Shown here piece by piece: positions 1 through 7,854 of a stretch of 64,000 nucleotides of DNA. The stretch spans positions 992,001-1,056,000 of the forward strand of contig NZ_CP047024.1 in the NCBI RefSeq assembly GCF_009796745.1, read 5' to 3'. The position numbers were made by a program, and so were the translations under genes. The notes below the pieces were generated by a model. That model was not told the origin of the DNA, made no database searches, and saw only the letters and a program-made list of their open reading frames with translations. Source of the DNA: Paraglaciecola sp. L1A13 (GTDB lineage: Bacteria > Pseudomonadota > Gammaproteobacteria > Enterobacterales > Alteromonadaceae). The number at the start of each line of letters is the position of its first letter. The first letter of the stretch is position 1.

Positions 1-272
1 ATGAGTAAAGCCGAATATGTCGCACAATTCATACGAAATAATACTTTTCACTTCGCCATTTTCGCTTTATAGCCCAGTAAGTCCGGTACTTTTGTACTTA
101 CGTCATAAATTTGTCAATCTGTTGTTAGTTTCGTTTCCTGAAGTTGAGTCTATTTGCTAAAGTGGCGTCCAGATTTCGTCGCTTTCAGATGATTGTCCTC
201 AACTGCATGTTAAATTGAGGCAGATGAATTAGTTAGTTAATTAGTTTTTTATTAGTAGGTTAAGGTTGCCCA

Positions 273-1004
273 ATGGCAAATGTGTGTTTTCAGATGAAAG
301 GCACCGCGTTTACTGCGGTGGTTATGGATCTTTACGATTACTCTGCGGAATTATTTCTTGCCCAGTTAAAGCAAAAAATTAATACCGCACCGCAGTTCTT
401 TAATGCTTCTCCGCTTGTGCTCAACCTCGCTTCTTTTGAAGGTGAGCTTAAAGATGAGCAATTAGAGAAAATTGTTGCCGATTGTCGCGATATGGGTTTA
501 CAGCCAATTGCTTGTCGTGGCGCTGCGCTTGAATTGAAATATACCGTTATGGGCTTGGGTCTTGCATCCTTGCCTTCTGCCAAAACCCGTAGCACCGACA
601 TTCAAGCTGAACCGGCTCAGGCCAAATCAGCCCAAGTTGAGCCTGTAAAGCAACTTGTTGAAAAAGAACTAGAGTATCGCCCCAGTAAGGTGATTACCAA
701 GCCAGTGCGCTCTGGACAACAGGTTTATGCTGAAGGTTGTGACTTGATCGTTATGGCTGCGGTGAGTCAAGGTGCTGAAGTGTTAGCAGATGGCCATGTC
801 CATATTTATGGACCATTGCGAGGACGAGCTTTAGCAGGTGTGAAAGGCGATACAAATGCGCGAGTTTTTTGTCGGCAGATGGAAGCTGAGCTTGTTTCTA
901 TTGCTGGTTATTTTATATTAAATGAAAAACTACGTGAGCTCTGCTGGAAAGAAGCAGCACAAGTATTTTTAGACGGTGAATCCATTCAGGTTGAAGCTAT
1001 TTAG
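273..1004 (+). CDS. minC: Septum site-determining protein MinC
   Basis: Inhibitor of FtsZ ring assembly away from midcell, acting at the membrane together with MinD. The 243-aa product has the usual two-domain plan: an N-terminal FtsZ-interacting domain (about residues 1-105), a Gln/Ala/Pro-rich linker (about 108-130), and the C-terminal beta-helix domain with RSGQQ (146-150) and the family signature GHVHIYGPLRGRALAG (174-189), which binds MinD and FtsZ. It is first in a minC-minD-minE operon with 55 nt before minD. The ATG follows an AGGTTAAGG-type ribosome site. Length and gene order are typical of the family. Confidence 0.97.
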   Translation: MANVCFQMKGTAFTAVVMDLYDYSAELFLAQLKQKINTAPQFFNASPLVLNLASFEGELKDEQLEKIVADCRDMGLQPIACRGAALELKYTVMGLGLASLPSAKTRSTDIQAEPAQAKSAQVEPVKQLVEKELEYRPSKVITKPVRSGQQVYAEGCDLIVMAAVSQGAEVLADGHVHIYGPLRGRALAGVKGDTNARVFCRQMEAELVSIAGYFILNEKLRELCWKEAAQVFLDGESIQVEAI

Positions 1005-1059
1005 CGGTGTACGCATAGTTTAACAATGGGTTGATTAAAACAGTTATTGAGGGATTTAA

Positions 1060-1869
1060 GTGGCTAAAATTATTGTAGTAACGTCCGGTAAAGGTGGCGT
1101 AGGTAAAACAACGACAAGTGCGGCAATCGCAACTGGTTTGGCTTTGCGTGGTTTTAAAACAGTCGTGATTGATTTTGATGTAGGTTTACGTAACCTCGAT
1201 TTAATCATGGGCTGTGAACGACGTGTCGTGTATGACTTTGTTAATGTGATTAAAAAAGAAGCCACATTAAACCAGGCGCTGATCAAAGATAAGCGCACCC
1301 CAGGTTTATTTATTCTACCAGCCTCACAAACCCGTGATAAAGATGCGTTGTCTATGGAAGGCGTGCAAACTGTTTTAACCAACTTGGCAAAAGACTTTGA
1401 ATATATCATTTGTGATTCGCCGGCAGGTATTGAACAGGGTGCACAGATGGCGCTGTATTTTGCTGATGAAGCGATTGTTGTGACAAACCCTGAAGTTTCT
1501 TCGGTGCGTGACTCGGATCGTATTATTGGTATATTGCAGAGCAAATCGCTTAAAGCTGAGCAGGGCGGCACAGTCAAAGAGCATTTGCTATTAACCCGTT
1601 ATAACCCTGAGCGTGTTGCAGCCGCTGAGATGTTAAGCGTTGCCGATGTTGAAGATATTTTGGCCGTACCATTATTGGGCGTTATTCCTGAATCAGAAGC
1701 AGTACTTAAGGCATCTAACCAAGGCGCGCCAGTTATTTTAGACCAAGAGTCAGAAGCGGGACAGGCGTATCTTGATGCCGTATCGCGTTTACTAGGCGAA
1801 GAAGTCGAACATCGTTTTCTTGAAGTACAGAAAAAAGGATTTCTGAAGCGGCTACTAGGAGGAAAATAG
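1060..1869 (+). CDS. minD: Septum site-determining ATPase MinD
   Basis: Membrane-binding ParA/MinD-family ATPase that recruits MinC and oscillates under MinE control. The deviant Walker A motif GKGGVGKT lies at residues 10-17, the [16 protein letters not shown] segment follows, and the C-terminus ends in an amphipathic membrane-targeting helix (FLKRLLGGK). The start is GTG, preceded by GAGGG. At 269 aa it is full length. The stop TAG shares one base with the GTG start of minE (TAGTG), so translation of the two is probably coupled. Confidence 0.97.
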   Translation: MAKIIVVTSGKGGVGKTTTSAAIATGLALRGFKTVVIDFDVGLRNLDLIMGCERRVVYDFVNVIKKEATLNQALIKDKRTPGLFILPASQTRDKDALSMEGVQTVLTNLAKDFEYIICDSPAGIEQGAQMALYFADEAIVVTNPEVSSVRDSDRIIGILQSKSLKAEQGGTVKEHLLLTRYNPERVAAAEMLSVADVEDILAVPLLGVIPESEAVLKASNQGAPVILDQESEAGQAYLDAVSRLLGEEVEHRFLEVQKKGFLKRLLGGK

Positions 1870-2120
1870 TGAGCATTTTTAATTACTTTCTAAAGAAAGA
1901 AAAAAAGAATACGGCGTCTGTTGCTAAAGAACGTTTGCAGATCATTGTTGCACACGAACGCAGTAAGCGACAGCAACCAGATTATCTGCCGCTAATGCAA
2001 AAAGAAATCATGGATGTGATCCGTAAATATGTGAATATCGATGAAGATCAGGTTACCGTACAGTTAGAAAATAGTGATGACTGTTCCGTGCTGGAACTAA
2101 ATATTACCTTGCCTGAGTAA
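1869..2120 (+). CDS. minE: Cell division topological specificity factor MinE
   Basis: Stimulates MinD ATPase and drives the pole-to-pole oscillation that frees midcell from MinC inhibition. The 83-aa protein begins with the membrane-binding segment [13 protein letters not shown], then the anti-MinCD helix region ([17 protein letters not shown]) and the C-terminal topological-specificity domain. It starts at GTG and overlaps the minD stop by one base. The AGGAGG just before the minD stop is a good ribosome site for minE. It ends the operon. Confidence 0.96.
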   Translation: MSIFNYFLKKEKKNTASVAKERLQIIVAHERSKRQQPDYLPLMQKEIMDVIRKYVNIDEDQVTVQLENSDDCSVLELNITLPE

Positions 2121-2131
2121 ATCAGGATGTG

Positions 2132-2173
2132 AAAAGAGGGAGTGGGTAGAACATAAAACTCACGCCCTTCTTT
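2132..2173 (+). terminator. Candidate terminator after minCDE
   Basis: An imperfect 16-nt stem (2132-2147 against 2158-2173) with a short loop, followed by ACCTTTTT. Three or four positions do not pair, so this is only moderately convincing. It lies 12 nt after minE. Confidence 0.45.
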
Positions 2174-2180
2174 ACCTTTT

Positions 2181-2618
2181 TAACGTGGTAAAACCTATTG
2201 CTATGATTAACCTAAGTCATAGATATTGAAACGCTATTCTCCTGACTTTTGAGCCTATTTAAAGCCAACTTGTTTCTACAAAATCTAGCCATTTCTATGG
2301 ATAACCCATGGCGCCGGGCATCGCATACTTCCCCAGCCGTAAACTAACCAGCGATTTCGTTCGTGGGTAAACTTGAACTATTAACGCGGTAAAAGTTGCG
2401 TAACATAATCTGAGTAAACGTGAAATATTCTCTGGGTGAGGCGGCCGTGAAAAGGGTGACTTTAACCACTTTAAATATATTTATTTACAGTAGTTTCTCT
2501 TAGCGGAAAAGCTATTTTTGTCTGTCTCCCTCTCAATTATCAAGGCGTAGACAATTTATTCGCCAGCGAGTATGAAAAATCGCTAACAAGGTTTACGTAA
2601 TAAAATGCAGGCAAGTTG
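2181..2618. other. Noncoding stretch between minE and mtfA
   Basis: The genes on either side converge. No coding frame with family resemblance and no repeat was seen. The segment around 2305-2350 is locally more GC-rich, but I could not assign it a function. Confidence 0.4.
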
Positions 2619-3464
2619 TTAGCCTGTAAACCACTCTTTAGGGTCAAGTAAGTAACACTGTTTGAATTGTTCATACAACTTGGGATGGCGATGGGCAAGT
2701 TGATGTGGCTTTTCGAAAAAGGTTTCTGTTACCACGGCAAAAAACTCAGCGGGGGATGTCGCCCCGTAACTATCAATCACATCGTCGGCCCCATCGGCGA
2801 GTTTTTGCTGTTGCAGTATAAATTCAGCATTCAGCACTTCTGACCACTGTTTATATTGCTCAGGGGTGGGCAAAAGTGGCAAACCATCCATCGCGGCATT
2901 TTCTTCATCTAATTTATGGGCAAACTCATGCATAACCACATTGTGTCCGTCGCGACTGTCACGTGCCCCTTGCAAAACGTGATCCCATGCCAAAATAACC
3001 GGACCTCGCTGCCATGACTCGCCTGCGCGAGTACTGGTCGCGGTCACCTGCAACATACCGTCTCTGTGCGTGCTATTTGCCACATAAGTTTCTGGATAAA
3101 CCAAAATGCTACGAAAACCGGGGTAGTAATTGCCAGGGCGATTGAGGATTAACAAGCATGCTTGAGCGGCAATTAACACACGAACGGTGTCGGTTACTTC
3201 AAAATCGCCACGACCGATAATGTCTTTTTCAGCTAAAAAAACCTGCATATGACCCTTAAGCGTGCGCTGCAAGTCGCTGGGTAAACGTGAATACAAAGGA
3301 AATTTAGTCTGCAATATATGCACATACTCGGGAGGTAAAGGCTGAGCTTGCAGTTTGATACGCTTTAACTCACGTGATTTTATCTTGCGCTTATCGAAAT
3401 AAAACCATGCCAGCATAATCAAAATAGGCAAACTCAGTAAAAAGTAAATCAGGTTTTGGCGCAT
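2619..3464 (-). CDS. mtfA: MtfA-type zinc-dependent peptidase (M90)
   Basis: Family members are zinc aminopeptidases; E. coli MtfA also binds the repressor Mlc and so affects glucose uptake. The 281-aa product has one N-terminal membrane segment (residues 4-23), a basic region, and the metal-binding motif HEFAH (His179, Glu180, His183) followed by KLDEENAAMDGLP, a hallmark of the M90/MtfA family. The start lies within the outermost Met of the frame. It is monocistronic and convergent with minCDE. Family assignment is secure; the physiological role here is inferred. Confidence 0.9.
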   Translation of the reverse strand: MRQNLIYFLLSLPILIMLAWFYFDKRKIKSRELKRIKLQAQPLPPEYVHILQTKFPLYSRLPSDLQRTLKGHMQVFLAEKDIIGRGDFEVTDTVRVLIAAQACLLILNRPGNYYPGFRSILVYPETYVANSTHRDGMLQVTATSTRAGESWQRGPVILAWDHVLQGARDSRDGHNVVMHEFAHKLDEENAAMDGLPLLPTPEQYKQWSEVLNAEFILQQQKLADGADDVIDSYGATSPAEFFAVVTETFFEKPHQLAHRHPKLYEQFKQCYLLDPKEWFTG

Positions 3465-3752
3465 AGCGACTCTGGTGGTGATGTGACGTCAGCGTCCAGT
3501 TTACCAAGTAATGATCCTCGGGGCTTGAACAAGTTAGAGTTAACTAGGAATGCTTGTATTTTAATTTTAGTTATTGGAAATAACTTGCTAATGGTTTTTA
3601 CTCTTACATTTCTGGTGTTAGTCGATCGTTCTAAGAGAAATTAAACATTATTAAAATAATTACGGAAGTTTATCGATGGCAGTAGCGGAAAAACGTTAGA
3701 TATTGCTCTTAAACACTAGACCTTAATAAAAAATATAACTTGTGAGGATTTT

Positions 3753-5495
3753 ATGAGATTTTGTAATCTAATTTTTGGCCTTTTAGTGGCGTTTGGATTA
3801 TCGCCAATAGTACAGGCGCAAAGTTTTGCTAAATATAGTGATGACTTTCCTGAAACGGTTAAAAAGATGTACCACATTCCAGTATCGATGCGAGATGGAG
3901 TTGAGCTAGCGACCGACGTATACCTCCCTAAGAAAACAGGCACTTATCCAACTCTTTTAATAAGGGATATATATACCAACGGCTCTGCAGCAGGGCGACA
4001 AAAATACGCTAAATTCGCGACCTCGAATGGTTATGCTCTTGTTTTTCAGTCTGTGCGTGGTCGATATGATTCGGATGGGAAGTGGTATCCTTATTTTCAA
4101 GAAATAAATGACGGTGACGACACGCTTAATTGGATAGCAGATCAAACTTGGTCTGACGGTAAAGTGGGTATGTTTGGTTCTTCTTATTTAGCTTCGGTTC
4201 AGTGGCTTGCTGCCGTTAATCGTAATCCTGCATTAGTGGCAATAGCACCAGCTGTAAGCCCTGGGAATTATTATCGTGATGTAGCATATCCTGGAGGCGC
4301 TTTTTCATTGCTGTCTCGTGCGAGTTGGGGAATCGGGTTAGTGGGTAGTAAAACAAACATGTCTTTTCCAGTCGATTGGGTAAATGAAATTAAGCATCTA
4401 CCACTTGATACACTAGCTGAAAGTGTTGGTTTCAACGTTAAACATTTTCAGGATTGGATTGATCACCCGTCAGATGATGCATATTGGAAACCATTGAATT
4501 TGGAAGCGCGTGCCAATGAAATGGCAGTACCTGCGATGAATATCGGTGGATGGTACGATGTTTTCTTACGAAGCACTATTGGTAGCTACAAAACAATGAC
4601 CGAAGAAGCCGCAACTGAAACAGCAAGAAAAGGACAACGTCTTGTTATTGGACCGTGGCCTCATGGATGGAACCAGCAAACGAAAATTGGGGATATGCAG
4701 CTTGGTGACAACTCCCTTATAGATGCACCCGCAATGCTGCTTGAATGGTTTAATTATTGGATGAAAGGCGATGCTAAGCCGAGTGGTATAAAAGAAGGTG
4801 AGGCTCCAGTCAGAATCTATGTGATGGGAGAAAATGTTTGGCGGGATGAACAGGAATGGCCGTTAGCGAGAACTACGTATCGCCCATTCTATATTCATGC
4901 TGACAACACACTTTCTGCAGAGGCCTCAACGGCTAAGTCAGCCAGCATGAAATATGACTATGACCCCGCTGACCCTGTGCCGACGTTGGGCGGAAATATT
5001 ATGTCAGCTAAGTTGCGTGGTCCTTTTGATCAAAAGCCGCTAGATGGACGGGAAGATATACTGCGCTTTGTGACCGAACCATTTACTCAAGCAACCGAAA
5101 TTACAGGACCGATTAGTGCTGAAATATATGCTTCAAGCAGTGCTCCTGATACAGACTTTATGGCTAAGTTAATTGTTGTTAAACCTGATGGAAGCGCCTT
5201 GAATCTTGTCGATGGCGTTATTCGTGCTCGATATAGAGAAGGTTTTGATAAACCTAAGCTGATCGAGCCAGGCAAGGTTTACAAGTACGACATTGATATG
5301 TGGGCAACCAGTTATAAATTATCACCTGGCGACCGTATAAGAATTGATATTACCAGTAGTAATTTTCCTAGGTTAGCTAGAAACCTGAACACGGGAGCTG
5401 ATTTTGCAAAGACCTCTGAAATGAAAATAGCGAATCAGACCATTCATATGAGCAAAAAATATCCTTCAAAAATAGTATTACCAATCGTTCCATAA
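3753..5495 (+). CDS. Secreted CocE/NonD family hydrolase (S15-like)
   Basis: Alpha/beta hydrolase of the X-Pro dipeptidyl-peptidase/cocaine-esterase superfamily, predicted to be exported. The 580-aa product has a signal peptide (about residues 1-23, cleavage near VQAQS), a catalytic domain with the nucleophile motif GSSYLA (Ser144), a likely acid in IGGWYDVFLR and a likely His in GPWPHGW, then a C-terminal jelly-roll domain (PISAEIYASSSAPDTDF onward). GAGG lies 5 nt before the ATG. The substrate (peptide, ester or acylated beta-lactam-like compound) cannot be told from sequence. It stands alone on the + strand, convergent with the TBDR cluster. Confidence 0.87.
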   Translation: MRFCNLIFGLLVAFGLSPIVQAQSFAKYSDDFPETVKKMYHIPVSMRDGVELATDVYLPKKTGTYPTLLIRDIYTNGSAAGRQKYAKFATSNGYALVFQSVRGRYDSDGKWYPYFQEINDGDDTLNWIADQTWSDGKVGMFGSSYLASVQWLAAVNRNPALVAIAPAVSPGNYYRDVAYPGGAFSLLSRASWGIGLVGSKTNMSFPVDWVNEIKHLPLDTLAESVGFNVKHFQDWIDHPSDDAYWKPLNLEARANEMAVPAMNIGGWYDVFLRSTIGSYKTMTEEAATETARKGQRLVIGPWPHGWNQQTKIGDMQLGDNSLIDAPAMLLEWFNYWMKGDAKPSGIKEGEAPVRIYVMGENVWRDEQEWPLARTTYRPFYIHADNTLSAEASTAKSASMKYDYDPADPVPTLGGNIMSAKLRGPFDQKPLDGREDILRFVTEPFTQATEITGPISAEIYASSSAPDTDFMAKLIVVKPDGSALNLVDGVIRARYREGFDKPKLIEPGKVYKYDIDMWATSYKLSPGDRIRIDITSSNFPRLARNLNTGADFAKTSEMKIANQTIHMSKKYPSKIVLPIVP

Positions 5496-5522
5496 CGAGA
5501 GCGAAGTAAAGCAGTTCGGTGA

Positions 5523-5549
5523 TGTGTGAGTGGCCCTGCGGCTCACACA
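5523..5549 (+). terminator. Hairpin after the CocE-like gene
   Basis: Perfect 8-bp arms TGTGTGAG and CTCACACA with an 11-nt GC-rich loop, followed by CACTTTTC. It lies 28 nt after the stop codon, so it is a plausible intrinsic terminator with a weak U-tract. Confidence 0.55.
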
Positions 5550-6138
5550 CACTTTTCAGTTCACCAGTTAGCGTTTATATAAATTTCAGTAGATATATAG
5601 TCGCTTTATTGAAAATACCTAATCATAAGTACTTGTTATTTCATTCGCTTTTCTCGCTTACTGATTGACTTGTATCAGCGCTAATATAATCAAAAAAGAA
5701 TGCTGAGTGTCTGCGTAATAACCAATTGAGTGAAGGGATTACAAATAGCGAATATCTGCTTCTAACAACTACCATAACATTGCTGCAGTGGCAGATATAA
5801 CCCACTCTTGAAGTCTTCAATATCAATATCAATATCAATATCAATATCGATAAACATCGCCATCGCATTAAGTCTTATGCAATGAAAGCATCTAAAAGGT
5901 GTCGCCGACAAACTGGGTGTCCTAAAATCGTTAGGATGATTGGAATTGTTGTTATATAAGAGATTGGCGTTGAAATACTAGATTCAACAACATGTGTGTC
6001 GGTGTCTGCTTAAAACTTTTAGCGATAAATAATATTGTCGAAAAAAGCTATTACGGCTGGGGATTGAAAAATGTCGTTTCGATATTGGTACCATAAATGT
6101 ACAAATTATTTTGAATGAACGATAGGGCGGTATATGTG
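5550..6138. other. Noncoding stretch between convergent genes
   Basis: About 590 bases without a gene I can support. It contains a hexanucleotide tandem repeat (listed separately). A 75-codon reading frame crossing that repeat on the minus strand encodes a low-complexity ILIL stretch and looks fortuitous. Confidence 0.4.
5817..5850. repeat. Hexanucleotide microsatellite (TATCAA)n
   Basis: A partial unit TCAA is followed by four exact TATCAA units and one TATCGA variant, in noncoding DNA. Such arrays can vary in copy number by slippage. No adjacent gene start is close enough to suggest phase variation. Confidence 0.9.
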
Positions 6139-6178
6139 AAAAAAACAGCAAACTTCATAACGTATTTATGAAGTTTGC
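6139..6178 (-). terminator. Intrinsic terminator of the VCBS gene
   Basis: Perfect 13-bp stem (6148-6160 with 6166-6178) and a 5-nt loop, followed on the minus strand by TGTTTTTTT. It lies 8 nt after the stop of the VCBS-repeat gene and ends the long minus-strand cluster. Confidence 0.85.
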
Positions 6179-6185
6179 ACCTAGG

Positions 6186-7685
6186 TTATTTAGAAGTAAC
6201 AGGCCTATGCACCATTAGCGGTTTATTGGCTAAGGTTGTAATATCCTTGACTTCTACGCTTAGTTTTTCACTTCCCATAAAGTTCACTTCTACCGTTATG
6301 GGTTGTAACTTTGGCAAGGTAAAATAGACAGGTCGAGCGCTTTGTGCATTATATCCGCCTCCTGTAGATACTATCCTTGAACCGAGTATTTTACCGTCAG
6401 CATCAAAGAATTTCACAACTGCACCTTGTTGCGTATAATTTCCTTGAGTGTCCAATACGAGAACTGCAATAGATTTAGCGCGCGCTGCTTCGTCCATTTC
6501 ATTTTTAAAAACAAAGTGTCCGCCCGTAGCCCCGTAGCCATCAGTGACAGACAGATCTAAGTCGCCGTCATTATCATAATCTATCCATTCCACTCCATGA
6601 TCCCCAGCAGAGGTTAATTCTGGATAACTATCGTCTACTTCAAACTTGGAGCCTGTATTCTTGTAAAGCTTACCAAGCGGCTCCGATTGGCCATTGACCT
6701 TGTGATACCCAACGACCATTAAATCCAGATAACCATCGTTGTTGTAATCCCCCCATGCTGCTGCGACTGAATGGTCTGGATCAACAACGCCCTGCGTTTT
6801 TCCTACTTCTTCAAAACTACCATCACCGTTATTTTTATACAGTAGGTTTTCTCCATAGGTGGTGACATACAGGTCAATATAACCGTCGTTATTGTAGTCG
6901 CCTACAGCACAACCCACGCCGCCCTCTGAATAAAGGCGTTGTGTTTCATCCATGCCAAGTTCAGGCGCTATATCAACAAATTTATCAATATCGTTTCTAC
7001 CAACAGTATCGCTGTCACCTGATTGATTGGCTAAGAAAAAGTCTAAATCACCATCGTTATCAATATCAAACCAACAAGCTCCTACTGTTCTTCTAGAATC
7101 ATATACGCCTGATGCATACCCTAGCGGTTTAAATACGCCATTTTCGTTTTGCAAAAGCTGGTTTGCCCCAGTACGGTTGGCTGCATAAAGGTCAGAGTCT
7201 CCGTCATTATCGTAATCAATCCAGTTTGACTGGCGGCTAATACGACCTGGTATTGCTAGCCCTATGGATTCAGCGACTTCTACAAACGCTTTTCCATCAT
7301 CGTTTCTAAAAACATAGCTCCGACTTGGTATTGGCATCTCATTTGAGCCTCCTAATATATCCAAGTCACCATCGTTATCGTAATCCCCCCATGAAACACC
7401 ACGTATCTGATCCCCCTTAAATGGGAGGCCTAATTCTTTGCCAACACTTACAAAAACGCCGTCATCATTACGATAAAGGCGAACTTCTCCGCCCTTTATC
7501 GAGACTAATAAATCGAGATCCCCGTCTTTGTCATAATCGCCCCAGGCATTAGAAACTGAGCCTGGAGTATTAAAAGTCTCAGTTTGAATTGGTGTAAAAC
7601 TTGTAGTTGACGCAATAGAACTAATACTTACGAGGGTGCATATCGCAGCTATTGTCTGCATCTTAAAATATTTAGTCTTTATCAT
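6186..7685 (-). CDS. Secreted VCBS/FG-GAP repeat protein, ASPIC/UnbV C-terminus
   Basis: The 499-aa product has a signal peptide (about residues 1-26) and seven or more FG-GAP/VCBS blades of the type WGDYDNDGDLDLLV, whose DxDxDG loops bind calcium and build a beta-propeller. The last about 75 residues (GAVVKFFDADGKILGSRIVSTGGGYNAQ region) match the ASPIC/UnbV domain found after such propellers. Extracellular or periplasmic, probably ligand binding; no enzymatic motif is visible. It lies 169 nt downstream of a TBDR on the same strand, so co-expression is likely. Related proteins often sit beside TBDRs in marine bacteria. Confidence 0.85.
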   Translation of the reverse strand: MIKTKYFKMQTIAAICTLVSISSIASTTSFTPIQTETFNTPGSVSNAWGDYDKDGDLDLLVSIKGGEVRLYRNDDGVFVSVGKELGLPFKGDQIRGVSWGDYDNDGDLDILGGSNEMPIPSRSYVFRNDDGKAFVEVAESIGLAIPGRISRQSNWIDYDNDGDSDLYAANRTGANQLLQNENGVFKPLGYASGVYDSRRTVGACWFDIDNDGDLDFFLANQSGDSDTVGRNDIDKFVDIAPELGMDETQRLYSEGGVGCAVGDYNNDGYIDLYVTTYGENLLYKNNGDGSFEEVGKTQGVVDPDHSVAAAWGDYNNDGYLDLMVVGYHKVNGQSEPLGKLYKNTGSKFEVDDSYPELTSAGDHGVEWIDYDNDGDLDLSVTDGYGATGGHFVFKNEMDEAARAKSIAVLVLDTQGNYTQQGAVVKFFDADGKILGSRIVSTGGGYNAQSARPVYFTLPKLQPITVEVNFMGSEKLSVEVKDITTLANKPLMVHRPVTSK

Positions 7686-7854
7686 TATATTCCTCCTAAT
7701 GACTATCTAACTTTTGCCAGCTTCCGCGATGTTTAGGTAAAATATCTTAAGAAATCTGGACGTGCTTTTTGCATGGTTACTTTTAACTGCAAGATTTGGT
7801 TGAATTTGGATGAGACGACATAAACCCGTCTCATCCATTTCAAATTTTAAAAAA

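Noticed and set aside
1..72. Short frame beginning at the first base (ATG to TAG)
   Set aside because: Too short to judge and cut by the window edge; could be the end of an upstream gene or chance.
3456..3644. 62-codon frame with a hydrophobic C-terminus after mtfA
   Set aside because: Overlaps the mtfA start on the other strand, lacks a ribosome site and resembles no family; possible but unsupported.
5817..5850. Short tandem repeats as a possible CRISPR array
   Set aside because: Units are 6 bp without spacers; this is a microsatellite.
5641..5868. 75-codon frame containing ILILILIL
   Set aside because: Its composition comes from the TATCAA tandem repeat; no ribosome site or homologous motif.
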